A DNA stretch of 64,000 nt from Turnera subulata. Taxonomy: Eukaryota; Streptophyta; Magnoliopsida; Malpighiales; Passifloraceae. Of this stretch, positions 44,308 to 55,740 are shown one piece after another. Made by a program: the position numbers and the translations under genes. The number at the start of each line of letters is the position of its first letter. Position 1 is the stretch's first letter. The DNA is taken from contig JAKUCV010007335.1 in assembly GCA_028386065.3 (NCBI GenBank), positions 1-64,000 of the forward strand, in the 5' to 3' direction. The notes beneath the pieces were generated by a model. That model searched no databases. It was not told the DNA's origin and saw only the letters and a list, made by a program, of their open reading frames with translations.

Positions 44308-45961
44308 AGTTCCAACCCGCCTTCGGCATGAAGAGCATCGAGTCCAGCTACAAGACATTAAAGAAGCGCTTCGTGGGAGGCAACCCTTAATTATGTCGTT
44401 TTGCATCAATAAGACATCATCCCCATGACAACCCCAAGAAGAGAAAAACAGGTTCTATCTTTCTTTTTTTTTTTATATTATGGTGCAGCGAGGACACTGC
44501 ACATTTCAAGTTTGGGGGTGCAAATAGATTATTATTTGTTTTTCAATTTTTATCTTCTCAGCATGCTTATTATTTGTTTTTCAATTTTTATCTTCTCAGC
44601 ATGCATGAAAAAATTTTTCAAAAATTTGTTTTTGTTTTTGTTATTTTCTTTGCATGAATAAAACTTTTTGTAAATCACAAATCGCTCAAATGGGCCTATT
44701 GGTTCCGACTTGACAATCAAATAGGAAATTCAACATTTATATCCCATGTTTGTCAGGCATCTTCAGGCTTGCATTGGCCTTGAAGTGAAAAATTTCGATT
44801 TGGGCCGGGTAATACCTTTTTGGGCCGCGATGTTATTAGATTCATATTATTCGACTAACTCTTTTTCGCTGTTTCTTTTCAAAAACACAGAAAAAACTCT
44901 TGGCATTAACAACAGGTCTTAGAACAGGTTCATAATTCGGTCAAGGCGAACACAAGGGCACTTATCAATCGGACATGATTAAGGCATTTTTCTCCTTTGG
45001 TTTGTAAACTAACCTTTAGACACAGCTAGCCCGTGTACACTTTTTCCCTTGCGAACCTATTTGGGCCTGTATTGATAGCCATAATTTCTTTCATACCCGC
45101 ATCTTCCCACCTTCGCCTTTTGAAGCCTTGGCTATCATAACGTTTCTTTTTCTTTTTCCATCCCTTTGTGCATGTTGCTCGAATTATTTTGTGTCTTTAA
45201 TTCTAGTTTCATATGAGATGGATTTGGTTTTTTTATACAAGCACTTCACAGGGAGCATGTGTCGATTCTGGAGAAGTATTGTTCAAAAGGAGAAAAAATC
45301 ACAAAAGAGGAAAAAAAAAATAGGGGCAATAAAGAGAGAGTATTCCTTCGCCATGCAAATTGATTGTCCCTAATTTTCAATAAAAAAAGGGGGGAAAATA
45401 CTCCACAAACAGTTTGAAAAAAGAGGATTCTCCAGTTTGCACTCAATTTAGAACCATTCAAACAAAAAAAAAAGAGAGTTCATTCGGCTAGATGTTAAAG
45501 CACAAAATTTTTCTTTCGAGCACTTGCATCTTTTGTTCTTCCTTTTTTCCCATTTCTTGTTAACTTAAACCGAGCCTCATTACAACCTTAACAAGTCCTT
45601 TTGATCCTTTCGATTAGTGTCCTTGTCATTAGTGGAGATCGAAGAGTAAACCTGCTTATTTGACCTTGTTTCTTTTCTTTAATAAAATGCCAAGACTAAC
45701 CTACTTTTTTCAGCAAAATTGAGGAAGGAGAATTTGTTCAAATGATGTCGCTGCCCAGTCAGGTTAAATTCGGTTCTAATTGAATTCTTCCCATTAAGGT
45801 TCCTTGTAGGTTGGGAATCTTGACTCCTTGGGTTATTTTTGGAAGAATCTTATGTGAGTTGGACTTGTCGGTTTGATTTGCTCCGTGTTGAGTGATTTCC
45901 TTTTTACCCTCGTTTTCACGTTATTTACTTGGGGACAAGCAAAAGTCTAAGTTTGGGGGCG
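44308..45961 (+). other. Copy of the 3' internal region (non-coding) between LTR 1 and LTR 2
   Basis: Matches 50395-52023 closely from the last gag-pro codons to the polypurine tract AAGTTTGGGGGCG (about 45949-45961). Long A-, T- and pyrimidine-rich runs are shared. No protein is encoded. Confidence 0.88.
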
Positions 45962-47594
45962 TGATGTGTGAATATTTTACACATCATTTGGGGTTTATTT
46001 CATACCTTTTTGATTTTCTTTTTGGTTTTCTCTTGCATTTATTTTTTTTAATTTTAATAAATTTTCTCATCCTAGTGCGTAAGGACCTTTTTGCAGGAAA
46101 TTACAAATTCTTGGCCGTTTTGAAGTCGAGCTCTTTGGATATGGACTTAAGTTTGAGATGGTGAAGATGGAAGGATGAATTTGGTTATTGGCCAAATCAA
46201 CAAACCATTTTGATATCTTCAAATTCTCCTGCATCTTTGGTTTTGAATTTTAAATTTGGAAATTGCCAAATCTTGGGACCAAATCATGACGAGGATCACT
46301 TCCTTCAGCAACATTTCTTGCTTGAATTTTAAAACAAAGCAACGTGGCCCTTCCTCCATGAATTGAAGAAAAAGAATTGCTTAAGACCAAGTCAAGAACC
46401 GTCATGATATCTGTTTCTTTTATTCGTGCATATTGACTTGGTACTTGATTTGGAAAAATCCATAAATCTAGCCAAAGTAGTGCCATCTGTACGAGTGAGT
46501 CATGAATAGTTCAAGGGAACCTCCTCAAGCCACATGACAACCGAATTTCATGGCTTGGTCAGTATTTGCTCACGTCCAAAAGTGGTTCCCTTCCCCTACT
46601 ATAAAAGCATCACTCGAAGACTAGAAAGGGGACATGACTTCCAGTTGGTGATAGAGCCCTGCAGCTCGTCAAATCACGCACTAGGCTAGGAATTTTATTG
46701 TTCTTTCTTTATTTTCTTGTAAGCAAACGCCTTACTTAGATTTCTAGATTAGATTGCAGTTGGCAATTATTCTTGGAAGGCTTCATCACTTGTTTCAAGG
46801 TTGGTAATTTATTTTGTAATTAATTTTCCTCTTGAATATAAATGATGAATTATTTTCATGTGATGGTTTCTTCTTCAATCATGTCCTGCTAATTTTCTTA
46901 ATCTAGGATTAGGGGATGATCTTGTCATTATTTTCATGCAAACCTAATTAAATATTATTTCCTTAAATTAATTCTTCTTTGATCTGGTGTTTAATACTTA
47001 ATTAAGTTAGTTGCCTGATCAACAATTAGCTTAAATTCTTAATAGGAGACTGTTAAGTGACAGCGTCAGTTTCCTATAGAAAACCTTAGACCGGGCTTTT
47101 AGGAACCGACCTCGGGAGGGGCGTGCTTTCTATTGGAGACTTAAAGGTAAGAACTTAAAGCTCTTAATCTATTTCAACACTGGCAGAATGGATCGTGGAG
47201 ATAAGCTAGGAAGGGGTTTTACGGTTTATGGAAGTAGGCTATTGATCTTGTTGAGTTTACCGGTTCATTCAAAGAAGAGTATTTTTAGGAATTAATATCA
47301 GATCTACACAGACAGGTCATGTAGTGACACAACACGGCTTGGTTGTGTTGCACTTAATTGCATGGAAATTGTGGCAAGGGATTCCCCGAACTCCTAGGTG
47401 TTTTCTCATCATTGTCATCTCATTTATTATACTTGTTGTTTTCTTTTCCAACTATATTACACCATTCAATCGACTCCTCTTTGAGGCTTTATTTTCTAGA
47501 TAATCATATATCACATTGTTAATAGTACTTAGCAAAGATCCCTGTGAGACGACCTTGGTACTACAACACCCTGTATACTTGCAGGAGGCTATCA
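45962..47594 (+). repeat. LTR 2 (complete, 1633 bp)
   Basis: Starts TGATGTGTG, ends GGAGGCTATCA, and differs from LTR 3 by scattered substitutions and small indels. A TACTATAAAAGCATCAC stretch at about 46598-46614 is a good TATA-box candidate. Confidence 0.92.
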
Positions 47595-47599
47595 AGTTT

Positions 47600-47618
47600 T
47601 TGGCGCCGTTGCCGGGGA
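47600..47618 (+). promoter_or_regulatory. Primer-binding site of the Athila-type element
   Basis: TTGGCGCCGTTGCCGGGGA lies 5 bp after LTR 2. It is the primer-binding site seen in Athila and related gypsy elements; the priming tRNA is usually given as tRNA-Asp or a related species, which I cannot confirm here. Confidence 0.8.
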
Positions 47619-47693
47619 TCGGCGTTAATATTATTTGACTTTGTGAATTGGTTAATCTAGATCTTTCTTTTTCTTCTTCACCCATTTTGTTTA

Positions 47694-48701
47694 GTGTGTT
47701 TCCTCTTCAGATCGCCTTGGTGCATGAATTTTAGAAGCTCGGGAGTACCACCGGGAAAGCTAGATCCCGAGGTCGAGAGAAATTTTTGGGCCAAACTCTG
47801 TAGACTTCCACTCGAGAAGGAGTTAGAGGACGACACCTCAACCGAAGGAGAAATGGCTGAACATATCAAGGAAGTCCAATTCGGGCCCCGAGGAAGACCC
47901 GTCCGAGACTTCTCAATCCCAGATGCAACTGTTGCACAGTCCAGTATGGTCCGCCCAACTGTGCAAGCAAAAAATTTTGAGCTAAAGCCGACCCTTATCA
48001 AGATGGTCCAGCAAGATCCTTTCGGGGGCTCCCCTGTTGAAGATCCAAATCAACACTTGCAAGATTTCTTGGAAATCTGTGACACGATCAGGGTGAATGG
48101 AGCCTCGGGAGATGCTATTAAGCTGCGCCTCTTTCCTTTCTCACTCAAGGATAAGGCAAAGGCATGGTTGACGGCACAAGCTCCTGGGACATTTAATACA
48201 TGGACGGCTCTATCCCAGGCTTTTCTGAAAAAATTTTTCCCGCCCAGCAAGGCCATGATATTTGGGAACAACATAATGGAGTTCAAACAAAAGGCCAATG
48301 AATCGTTCTACGATGCGTGGGAAAGATTTAAAGATGCACTAAGAAGATGCCCACAGCATGGCCTTCCAGATTGGCTGATTGTGGAGAAATTCAATGCTGG
48401 CATAAACGAGACCCTCCGTGCACATGTTGACGTAGCAGCCGGAGGAGTAGCTTTAGCTAAAGATGCTGAGGATGTGTATGAACTATTCGAGCACGTCGCC
48501 AGCAACAAATTTAATTGGCCTGCCGAGATACCTGGCGGAAAAACTGCCGGCGTTCTTGAACTTGATGCTATGAGCCTGATGAACGCTAATTTGGATGCCA
48601 ACTTGAAGTTGAACGGGAAAGGACAGTCCCATTCTTGTGCTAGATGTGAAGGAAGCTATCAGAAGTGCCCAGTAGAAGGCGGCTGTGAGCAAGCATGCTA
48701 G
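47694..48701 (+). pseudogene. Athila-type gag (capsid region), ending in a stop
   Basis: The frame gives MNFRSSGVPPGKLDPEVERN, then KNFELKPTLIKMVQQDPFGG, the retrotransposon gag domain ICDTIRVNGASGDAIKLRLF, FSLKDKAKAWLTAQAPG and FFPPSKAM, and RCPQHGLPDWLIVEKFNAGI. The initiator is likely the ATG at 47694 or the later one at 47724. After CARCEGSYQKC a stop falls at 48699-48701. Reading through, YSNIYNPGWREHWN (a typical Athila downstream motif) is in frame, followed by more stops and shifts up to 49180. Gag packages element RNA; this copy would give only the first 335 residues. Confidence 0.88.
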
Positions 48702-49182
48702 GAGCAAGTCAGTTACATCAACCAGAGGGTCCAAAAAGACCCTTACTCGAACATCTACAACCCAGGTTGGAGGGAGCACTGGAATTCTCAACAGCCCGTT
48801 CAAAATCAAACCGGAAGGGGTCCTCCCGAATTTCCTAAAAAACGACCTACACAGACGTACCTACAAGTGTATCAGCAGGCTTCTAAAGATGACTTGCAGT
48901 CACTACTCAAGTCATTTATGGAAGAACAACGACAGGTCGTGAAGGGGCTTTCTGACAAAAATCAACAATCTTGAATGTCAGATTACTCAAGCTAGTCCCA
49001 GTTAGGGAATTCCCGGCAGACTACCGGGCAAACCAGAAGTCAATCCGAACACTCAATGCAATGCGATCACTCGTAGGACTGGAACCCAATATCCGGAGCG
49101 TCAACCACCTTCTGCCCCGGTAAAAGAAGTAGAGCATGGCCAGGTTGTACGAAAAGACAAGTCTGCAAAGCATGAGCAGGCT

Positions 49183-50415
49183 GTGTCAACCGAGAAAGGG
49201 AAGGAAAAGGAAGACGAAGTAAAAGCCTATGTTCCACCCATTCCTTTTCCTCAAAGACTTAACCCACTGGTCCACGACAAGAAGTTTGGACGCTTCCTAG
49301 AGATCATGAAGAAGCTCTATATAAACATTCCGTTTATTGAGGCTGTGTCCCAAATGCCCACCTATGAAAAATTCTTAAAGGACATCTTGTCCAATAAGAA
49401 TAAACTGATTGATTATGGGACAGTGGGCCTGACTGAAGAATGCAGTGCTATCATCCAGAATAAGCTTCCGAATAAGTTAAAAGATCCAGGAAGTTTATCC
49501 ATCCCTTGTGACATAGGGAAAGTACACATCAAGAGAGCACTCTGCGACCTTGGGGCAAGTGTCAGTGTAATCCGTCTATCTGTCAGCAAGCAGCTAAACA
49601 TGGGGGAAATGAAACCCACTGCTATGTCTCTCCATCTAGGAGATCGTTCAGTTAAGTATCCAGTGGGCATTCTGGAAGATGTTCCCATTAAGATTGGGAA
49701 ATTTTTTGTCCCAATTGACTTTGTGGTATTGGACTCGGAAGTAGACTGCCACACTCCTCTCATCCTGGGGCGACCATTTTTAGCAACTGCTGGAGCACTC
49801 ATAGATGTCAAGAACGGAAAGCTCACTTTACGAGTCGGATCTGAAGAGATCAGTTTCGATGTCGAGGAAGCAATGCGAAAAGGATTCTCAGATGCCTCAT
49901 GCTACCGAATCGACGTCGTTGATGAAGCAGTCAAAGAAGTTTTCGCACAGGAATACTGTGCAGACCCACTTTTGGCATGCATATCTCAAAATAAGAACAC
50001 GGGAGATCCAAATCTTGAGATTGCAGAATGTGCGTGCCAGCTTGAAATCTTTTCACCGGTGCCTGCAGAAGAGGCTATGATATTTGAAAAGCTGGACAAG
50101 TCACTGGATGACCCACCCCAGGAACCACTTTCGACAGGTGAGTTGAAGCCTCCACCTAATAAACCCTGTTATGCACTTCTGGAACCAAATTCCATATACC
50201 CAGAGGTCATAAATGCGGGTTTTATGGAGGGAGAAGAAGAGAAGTTGCAGAAAGAAATGGAACGACATAAGAAGACAATTGAGTTTTCTTTTGATATGAT
50301 AGGGATTAATCCCTCAGTTTATACTCACAGAGTCTTGCTGCCCAAGCCTTTCGATCCAGGAGAGCCTACAAGACAAGAGGTAATGCAGCCATTCTCCAAC
50401 CCGCCTTCGGCATGA
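49183..50415 (+). pseudogene. Athila-type gag C-terminus and aspartic protease; pol truncated
   Basis: Open frame of 410 codons. Residues 1-90 contain PPIPFPQRLNPLVHDKKFGR and FLEIMKKLYINIPFIEAVSQ, the linker before protease in Athila polyproteins. The retropepsin region follows: CDLGASVSVIRLSVSKQL (DLGA in place of the usual DTG/DSG, as in other Athila copies), VDCHTPLILGRPFLATAGAL and IDVKNGKLTLRVG. After about residue 260 the sequence is linker-like, and it ends at TRQEVMQPFSNPPSA without any reverse transcriptase, RNase H or integrase. The untranslated 3' region follows directly. The frame is open, but upstream stops separate it from gag. Confidence 0.88.
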
Positions 50416-52023
50416 AGAGCATCGAGTCCAGCTACAAGACATTAAAGAAGCGCTTCGTGGGAGGAAACCCTTAATTATTTCATTTTGCATCAATAAGACA
50501 TCATCCCCATGACAACCCCAAGAAGAGAAAAACAGGTTCTATCTTTTTTTTTATATATATATTATGGTGCAGCGAGGACACTGCACATTTCAAGTTTGGG
50601 GGTGCAAATAGATTATTATTTGTTTTTCAATTTTTATCTTCTCAGCATGTTTATTATTTGTTTTTCAATTTTTATTTTCTCAGGATGCATGAAAAAAATT
50701 TTCAAAAATTTGTTTTTGTTTTTGTTATTTTCTTTGCATGAATAAAACTTTTTGTAAATCACAAATCGCTCAAATGGGCCTATTGGTTCCGACTTGACAA
50801 TCAAACAAGAAATTCAACATTTATATCCCATGTTTGTCAAGCATCTTCAGGCTTGCATTGGCCTTGAAGTGAAAAAATTCGATTTGGGCCGGGTAATACC
50901 TTTTTGGGCCGCGATGTTATTACATTCATATTATCCGACTAACTCTTTTTTGCTGTTTCTTTTAAAAAACACAGAAAAAACTCTTGGCATTAACAACAGG
51001 TCTTAGAACAGGTTCATAATTCGGTCAAGGCGAACACAAGGGCACTTATCAATCGGACATGATTAAGGCATTTTTCTTCTTTGGTTTGTAAACTAACCTT
51101 TAGACACAGCTAGCCCGTGTACACTTTTTCCCTTGCTAACCTATTTGGGCCCGTATTGATAGCCATAATTTCTTCAGTACCCGCATGTTCCCACCTTCGC
51201 CTTTTGAAGCCTTGGCTATCATAACATTTCTTTTTCTTTTTCCATCCCTTTACGCATGTTGCTCGAATTATTCTATGAGTTGGATTTTGGTTCTTCTATA
51301 CAGGCACTTCACAGGGAGCATGTGTCGATTCTGGAGAAGTACTGTTCAAAAGGAGAAAAAATCACAAAAGAGGAAAAAAAAAATGGGAGCAATAAAGAGA
51401 GAGTATTCCTTCATCATGCAAATTGATTGTCCCTATTTTTCAAAAAAAAAAGGGGGGAAATACTCCATAAACAGTTTGGAAAAAGAGGATTCTCCAGTTT
51501 GCACTCAATTTAGAACCATTCAAACAAAAAAAAAAGAGAGTTCATTCGGCTAGATGTTAAAGCACAAAATTTTTCTTTCGAGCACTTGCATCTTTGGTTC
51601 TTCCTTTTTTCCCAGTTCTTGTTAACTTAAACCGAGCCCCATTACAACCTTAACAAGTCCTTTTGATCCTTTCGATTAGTGTCCTTGTCATTAGTGGAGA
51701 TCGAAGAGTAAACCTGCTTATTTGACCTTGTTTTTTTTCTTTAATAAAATGCCAAGACTAACCTACTTTTTTCAGCAAAATTGAGGAAGGAGAATTTGTT
51801 CAAATGATGTCGCTGCCCGGTCAGGTTAAATTCGGTTCTAATTGAATTCTTCCCATTAAGGTTCCTTGTAGGTTGGGAATCTTGACTCATTGGGTTATTT
51901 TTGGAAGAATCTTATGTGAGTTGGACTTGTCGGTTTGATTTGCTCCGTGTTGAGTGATTTCCTTTTTACCCTCGTTTTCACGTTATTTGCTTGGCGACAA
52001 GCAAAAGTCTTAGTTTGGGGGCG
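50416..52023 (+). other. 3' internal region of the Athila-type element
   Basis: About 1.6 kb of non-coding sequence with T- and A-rich runs and repeated phrases (TTATTATTTGTTTTTCAATT twice near 50612 and 50650). It ends with the polypurine tract TAGTTTGGGGGCG (52011-52023) before LTR 3. The large open internal and 3' regions in an Athila-type element often once held an extra ORF; none is recognisable here. Confidence 0.8.
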
Positions 52024-53653
52024 TGATGTGTGAATATTTTACACGTCATTTGGGGTTTATTTCATACCTTTTTGATTTTCTTTTTGGTTTTCTCTTGCAT
52101 TTATTTTATTTAATTTTAACAAATTTTCTCATCCTAGTGCGTAAGGACCTTTTTGCAGGAAATTACGAATTCTTGGCCGTTTTGAGGTCGAGCTCTTTGG
52201 ATATGGACTTAAGTTGGAGATGGTGAAGATGGAAGGATGAATTTGGTTATTGGCCAAATCAACAAACCATTTTGATATCTTCAAATTCTCCTGCATCTTT
52301 GGCTTTGAATTTTAAATTTGGAAAATGCCAAATCTTTGGGCCAAATCATGACGAGGATCACATCCTTCAGCTGCATATCTTGCTTGAATTTTAAAACAAA
52401 GCAACGTGGCCCCTCCTCCATGAATTGAAGAAAAAGAATTGCTAAAGACCAAGTCAAGAACCGTCATGATATCTGTTCCTTTACTCGTGCATATTGACTT
52501 GGTACTTGATTTGGAAAAATCCATAAATCTAGCCAAAGTAGTGCCATCTGTACGAGTGAGTCATGAAAAGTTCAAGGGCTCCTCCTCAAGCCACACGACA
52601 ACCGAATTTCATGGCTTGTTCAGTATTTGCTCACGTCCAAAAGTGGTTCCCTTCCCCTACTATAAAAGCATCACACGAAGACAAGAAAGGGGACATGACT
52701 TCCAGTTGGTGATAGAGCCTTGCAGCTCGTCAAATCACGAATGAGGCTAGGAATTTTATTGTTCTTTCTTTATTTTCTTGTAAGCAAACACTTTACTTAG
52801 ATTTCTAGATTAGATTGCAGTTGGCAATTATTCTTGGAAGGCTTCATCACTTGTTTCAAGGTTGGTAATTTATTTTGTAATTAATTTTCCTCTTGAATAT
52901 AAATGATGAATTATTTTCATGTGATGGTTTCTTCTTCAATCATGTCTAGCTAATTTTCTTAATCCAGGATTAGGGGATGATCTTGTCATTATTTTCATGC
53001 AAACCTAATTAAATATTATTTCCTTAAATTAATTCTTCTTTGATCTGGTGTTTGATACTTAATTAATTTAGTTGCCTGATCAACAATTAGCTTAAATCCA
53101 TAATAGGAGACTGTTAAGTGATAGCGTCAGTTTCCTATAGAAAACCTTAGACCGGGCTTTAGGAACCGACCTCGGGAGGGGCGTGCTTTCTATTGGAGAC
53201 TTAAAGGTAAGAACTTAAAGCTCTTAATCTATTTCAACACTGGCAGAATGGATAGTGGAGATAAGTTAGGAAGGGGTTTTACGGTTGACGGAAGTAGGCA
53301 ATTGATCTAGTTGAGTTTACCTGTTCTTTCAAAGAAGAGTATTTTTAGGATTTAATATCAGATCCACATAGGCAGGTCATGTTGTGACAGAACACGGCTT
53401 GGTTGTGTTGCACTTAATTGCATGGAAATTGTGGCAAGGGATTCCCCGAACTCCTAGGTGTTTTCTCATCATTGTCATCTCGTTTATTATACTTGTTGTT
53501 TTCTTTTCCAACTATATTACACCATTCAATCGACTCCTCTTTGAGGCTTTATTTTCTAGATAATCATATATCACATTGTTAATAGTACTTAGCAAAGATC
53601 CCTGTGAGATGACCTTAGTCTACAACACCCTGTATACTTGCAGGAGGCTATCA
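52024..53653 (+). repeat. LTR 3 (complete, 1630 bp)
   Basis: Starts TGATGTGTG and ends GGAGGCTATCA, directly followed by CCTGC, the outer target duplication. Confidence 0.92.
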
Positions 53654-53658
53654 CCTGC

Positions 53659-54040
53659 ATAGTACTGTTTATCCATGATTGTACTTTAATGTACCGATGA
53701 GCACTTCGGACTCACCCTTTGCCTGCGTGGTTTCATCATGTAGGACAAGTTGCTCGTAGTACAGGTACATGCAAGGCAAGCTGCGGCGCACCCCTCGGGT
53801 AGGACTCGGATCCATTAGACTGCATCGGGTTTTGCATATGTTGACACTGAGTTTATAAATGCTTGCGCTGTGCTATTGTTGTTGAGGTACCCGAGGTCGG
53901 GTGATATGATATTATCATTGGGCCGAAGGGCTGGATTATCTGTTGTATATACTATTTGTGCCACATGTCAGCACTATTGATTGGTAATTACTGTTTGATG
54001 GGTAAATTTTTGTCTAGGCATTTCACAATATACATAGAGG
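53659..54040 (+). mobile_element. Continuation of the Tekay/Del-like LTR
   Basis: This segment resumes the LTR split at 43857. It contains GTACCCGAGGTCGGGTGATA and CCGATGAGCACTTCGGACTC, a type of sequence common near the R/U5 region of such LTRs. The end of the LTR is not certain; it may lie near 54040. Confidence 0.55.
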
Positions 54041-54677
54041 TATGTATTTAGTAGTTCGAGTCGATCCTTTCTTATTTTTTATTATTTTATAAAGGATTAA
54101 AAAAAAAATTTTAAAAATTATAGGGAGTAAAATAATATAATGTATACTTTTAGGGACTAAAAGTTCTTTAAGATAACAGAAAATTTGACGGAATCATGGA
54201 CGGAGACTCAATTGGTGTTCTTTTAAAATATTATAGGACTTGAATGAGTCGTTTGTAGATTTTAGGACTCAAATGTGTTTTTGAAAAATATTATAGGGCC
54301 TCTGGTGCAATTATCCCCCATAACTTCTATCTTTTCTGAGTCATTTATATACCCAAACTTTTCTCGGTCAGGTCAATCGTGGGTCTTGGGTTGGATATAT
54401 GCTGACGTGGATGCTGTCCGAAATTGGGCAACTGCCCATCGATCAAAACGACGCCATTTCACCATGATACTGCGTCATTTCATGTCTGTGTGTCAATTAT
54501 GGGTCCCATCCATTCCAACCACTAATCGACTTTCCGCCCGCTTCCCACCCAATTTTCACACGGTTCCCGCCTAATTCTCACCCAATTTAAAACTTACTGA
54601 AATTAAATATAAAAAATATTATTTATTATTATTATTGGATTAAAAATCAACAATCGAGAAAATCATACTTCACCTCC
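54041..54677. other. Intergenic, possible decayed MITE, no gene seen
   Basis: Contains repeated phrases of the TATTATAGGACT / TATTATAGGGCC kind (54228-54300), as in decayed non-autonomous transposons. A 99-codon frame at 54275 has no recognisable similarity. Confidence 0.4.
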
Positions 54678-54980
54678 AGAAATTTTATGGTGGGACTCGC
54701 CAAGTTTGATTTCTTGTAGACCCCTATTTATGTTAACAAATTACCTTTGATTGTTCGCTCTTTCCATTCTAGGGTTTATTTATTTCTCCAATTTACCTTA
54801 TAGGTTTCCCATTCATCTCCTAAAATTTATATTATTTCCTTATTTATTATATATTATTTAGGAAATAAATCTACACATTCAATATATATACTTATATGGT
54901 TTAATTATTCCTAATATAAGTGAATTTAAGATCAAGTCTACAACAAATCAAACTTGGGGAGTCCCCACCATAAAATTTCT
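54678..54980. mobile_element. Small MITE with about 45-bp terminal inverted repeats
   Basis: AGAAATTTTATGGTGGG followed by CAAGTTTGATTTCTTGTAGA at the left end is matched by the inverse at 54936-54980 (TCTACAACAAATCAAACTTG to CCACCATAAAATTTCT). Flanks TTCACCTCC and TTTCACCTC suggest a target duplication of about 8 bp, not exact. The interior is AT-rich with no coding sequence. Confidence 0.7.
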
Positions 54981-55207
54981 CTTTCACCTCTTCAATTATC
55001 TCCTTAATCTTTTCTAAAATCTAAAACCCTATTTATTTTATAATCAATCATCTTTTTAATCATATCTAAAACTTGAAAAAGATATTTATTATTAAAAGAA
55101 GATTAGCATCCGGAAACATGTAAGTCCTAGTTTTCCTCCTTGATTTATTCTCTAGTATTTATTTTATAATAATGATAATTACAATCATTATTCTCTAGCA
55201 TGACCAA
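54981..55207. other. AT-rich spacer before the copia 3 tandem
   Basis: No feature seen. Homology to the copia 3 RNase H region starts sharply at 55208. Confidence 0.4.
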
Positions 55208-55740
55208 TCTCTCAAAGAATCAATGTCCTAGTACGACTAAGGAGAGAGAGCGGATGAGCAAGATTCCTTATGCTTCTGCAATAGGATCTATCATGTATGC
55301 CATGCTATGTACTAGACCGGATGTCGCTTATGCTTTGAGTGTCACAAGCAAATACCAAGCTGATCCCAGTGAGAGTCACTGGACAGCAGTTAAAAACATC
55401 CTTAAGTACTTGAGAAGGACTAAGAATGCATTCCTGGTTTACGGAAGCGTGGATGAGCTTGTTGTAAAGGGTTACACAGATGCTAGCTTCCAAACCGATA
55501 GGGATGATTTTAGATCGTAGTCAGGTTATGTGTTTTTGTCTTGGAGGTGGTACCGTATGCTGGAAGAGTTCCAAGCAGGGAACAGTTACCGACTCTACAA
55601 TAGTGGCTATGCAAAGTTTCTTCTGAGAACAATGTAACAGACCCGTTGACTAAGTCTCTCACACAGCGGAAGCATGATGGTCATGCTACATCCATTGGTA
55701 TTAGATACATGGATGATTGGCTTTAGTGCAAGTGGGAGAT
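55208..55740 (+). pseudogene. RNase H tail of the upstream copia 3 unit
   Basis: Encodes SKNQCPSTTKERERMSKIPY, ASAIGSIMYAMLCTRPDVAY and YLRRTKNAFLVYGSVDELVV, then DASFQTDRDDFRS and a TAG at 55518-55520 that is CAG in the downstream copy. The catalytic EAEY portion of RNase H is deleted, exactly as in the downstream copy. Confidence 0.88.

Larger units (their letters stand above)
43858..53653 (+). mobile_element. Non-autonomous Athila-type Ty3/gypsy element in tandem three-LTR form
   Basis: LTR 1 (partial, 43858-44307), a 3' internal region (44311-45961), LTR 2 (45962-47594), a full internal region (47595-52023) and LTR 3 (52024-53653) follow in order. The bases CCTGC flank the whole locus (43853-43857 and 53654-53658), so the ensemble sits in one original insertion site. 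The internal region codes for gag and protease only. The host sequence on both sides is the Tekay/Del-like LTR. Confidence 0.92.
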
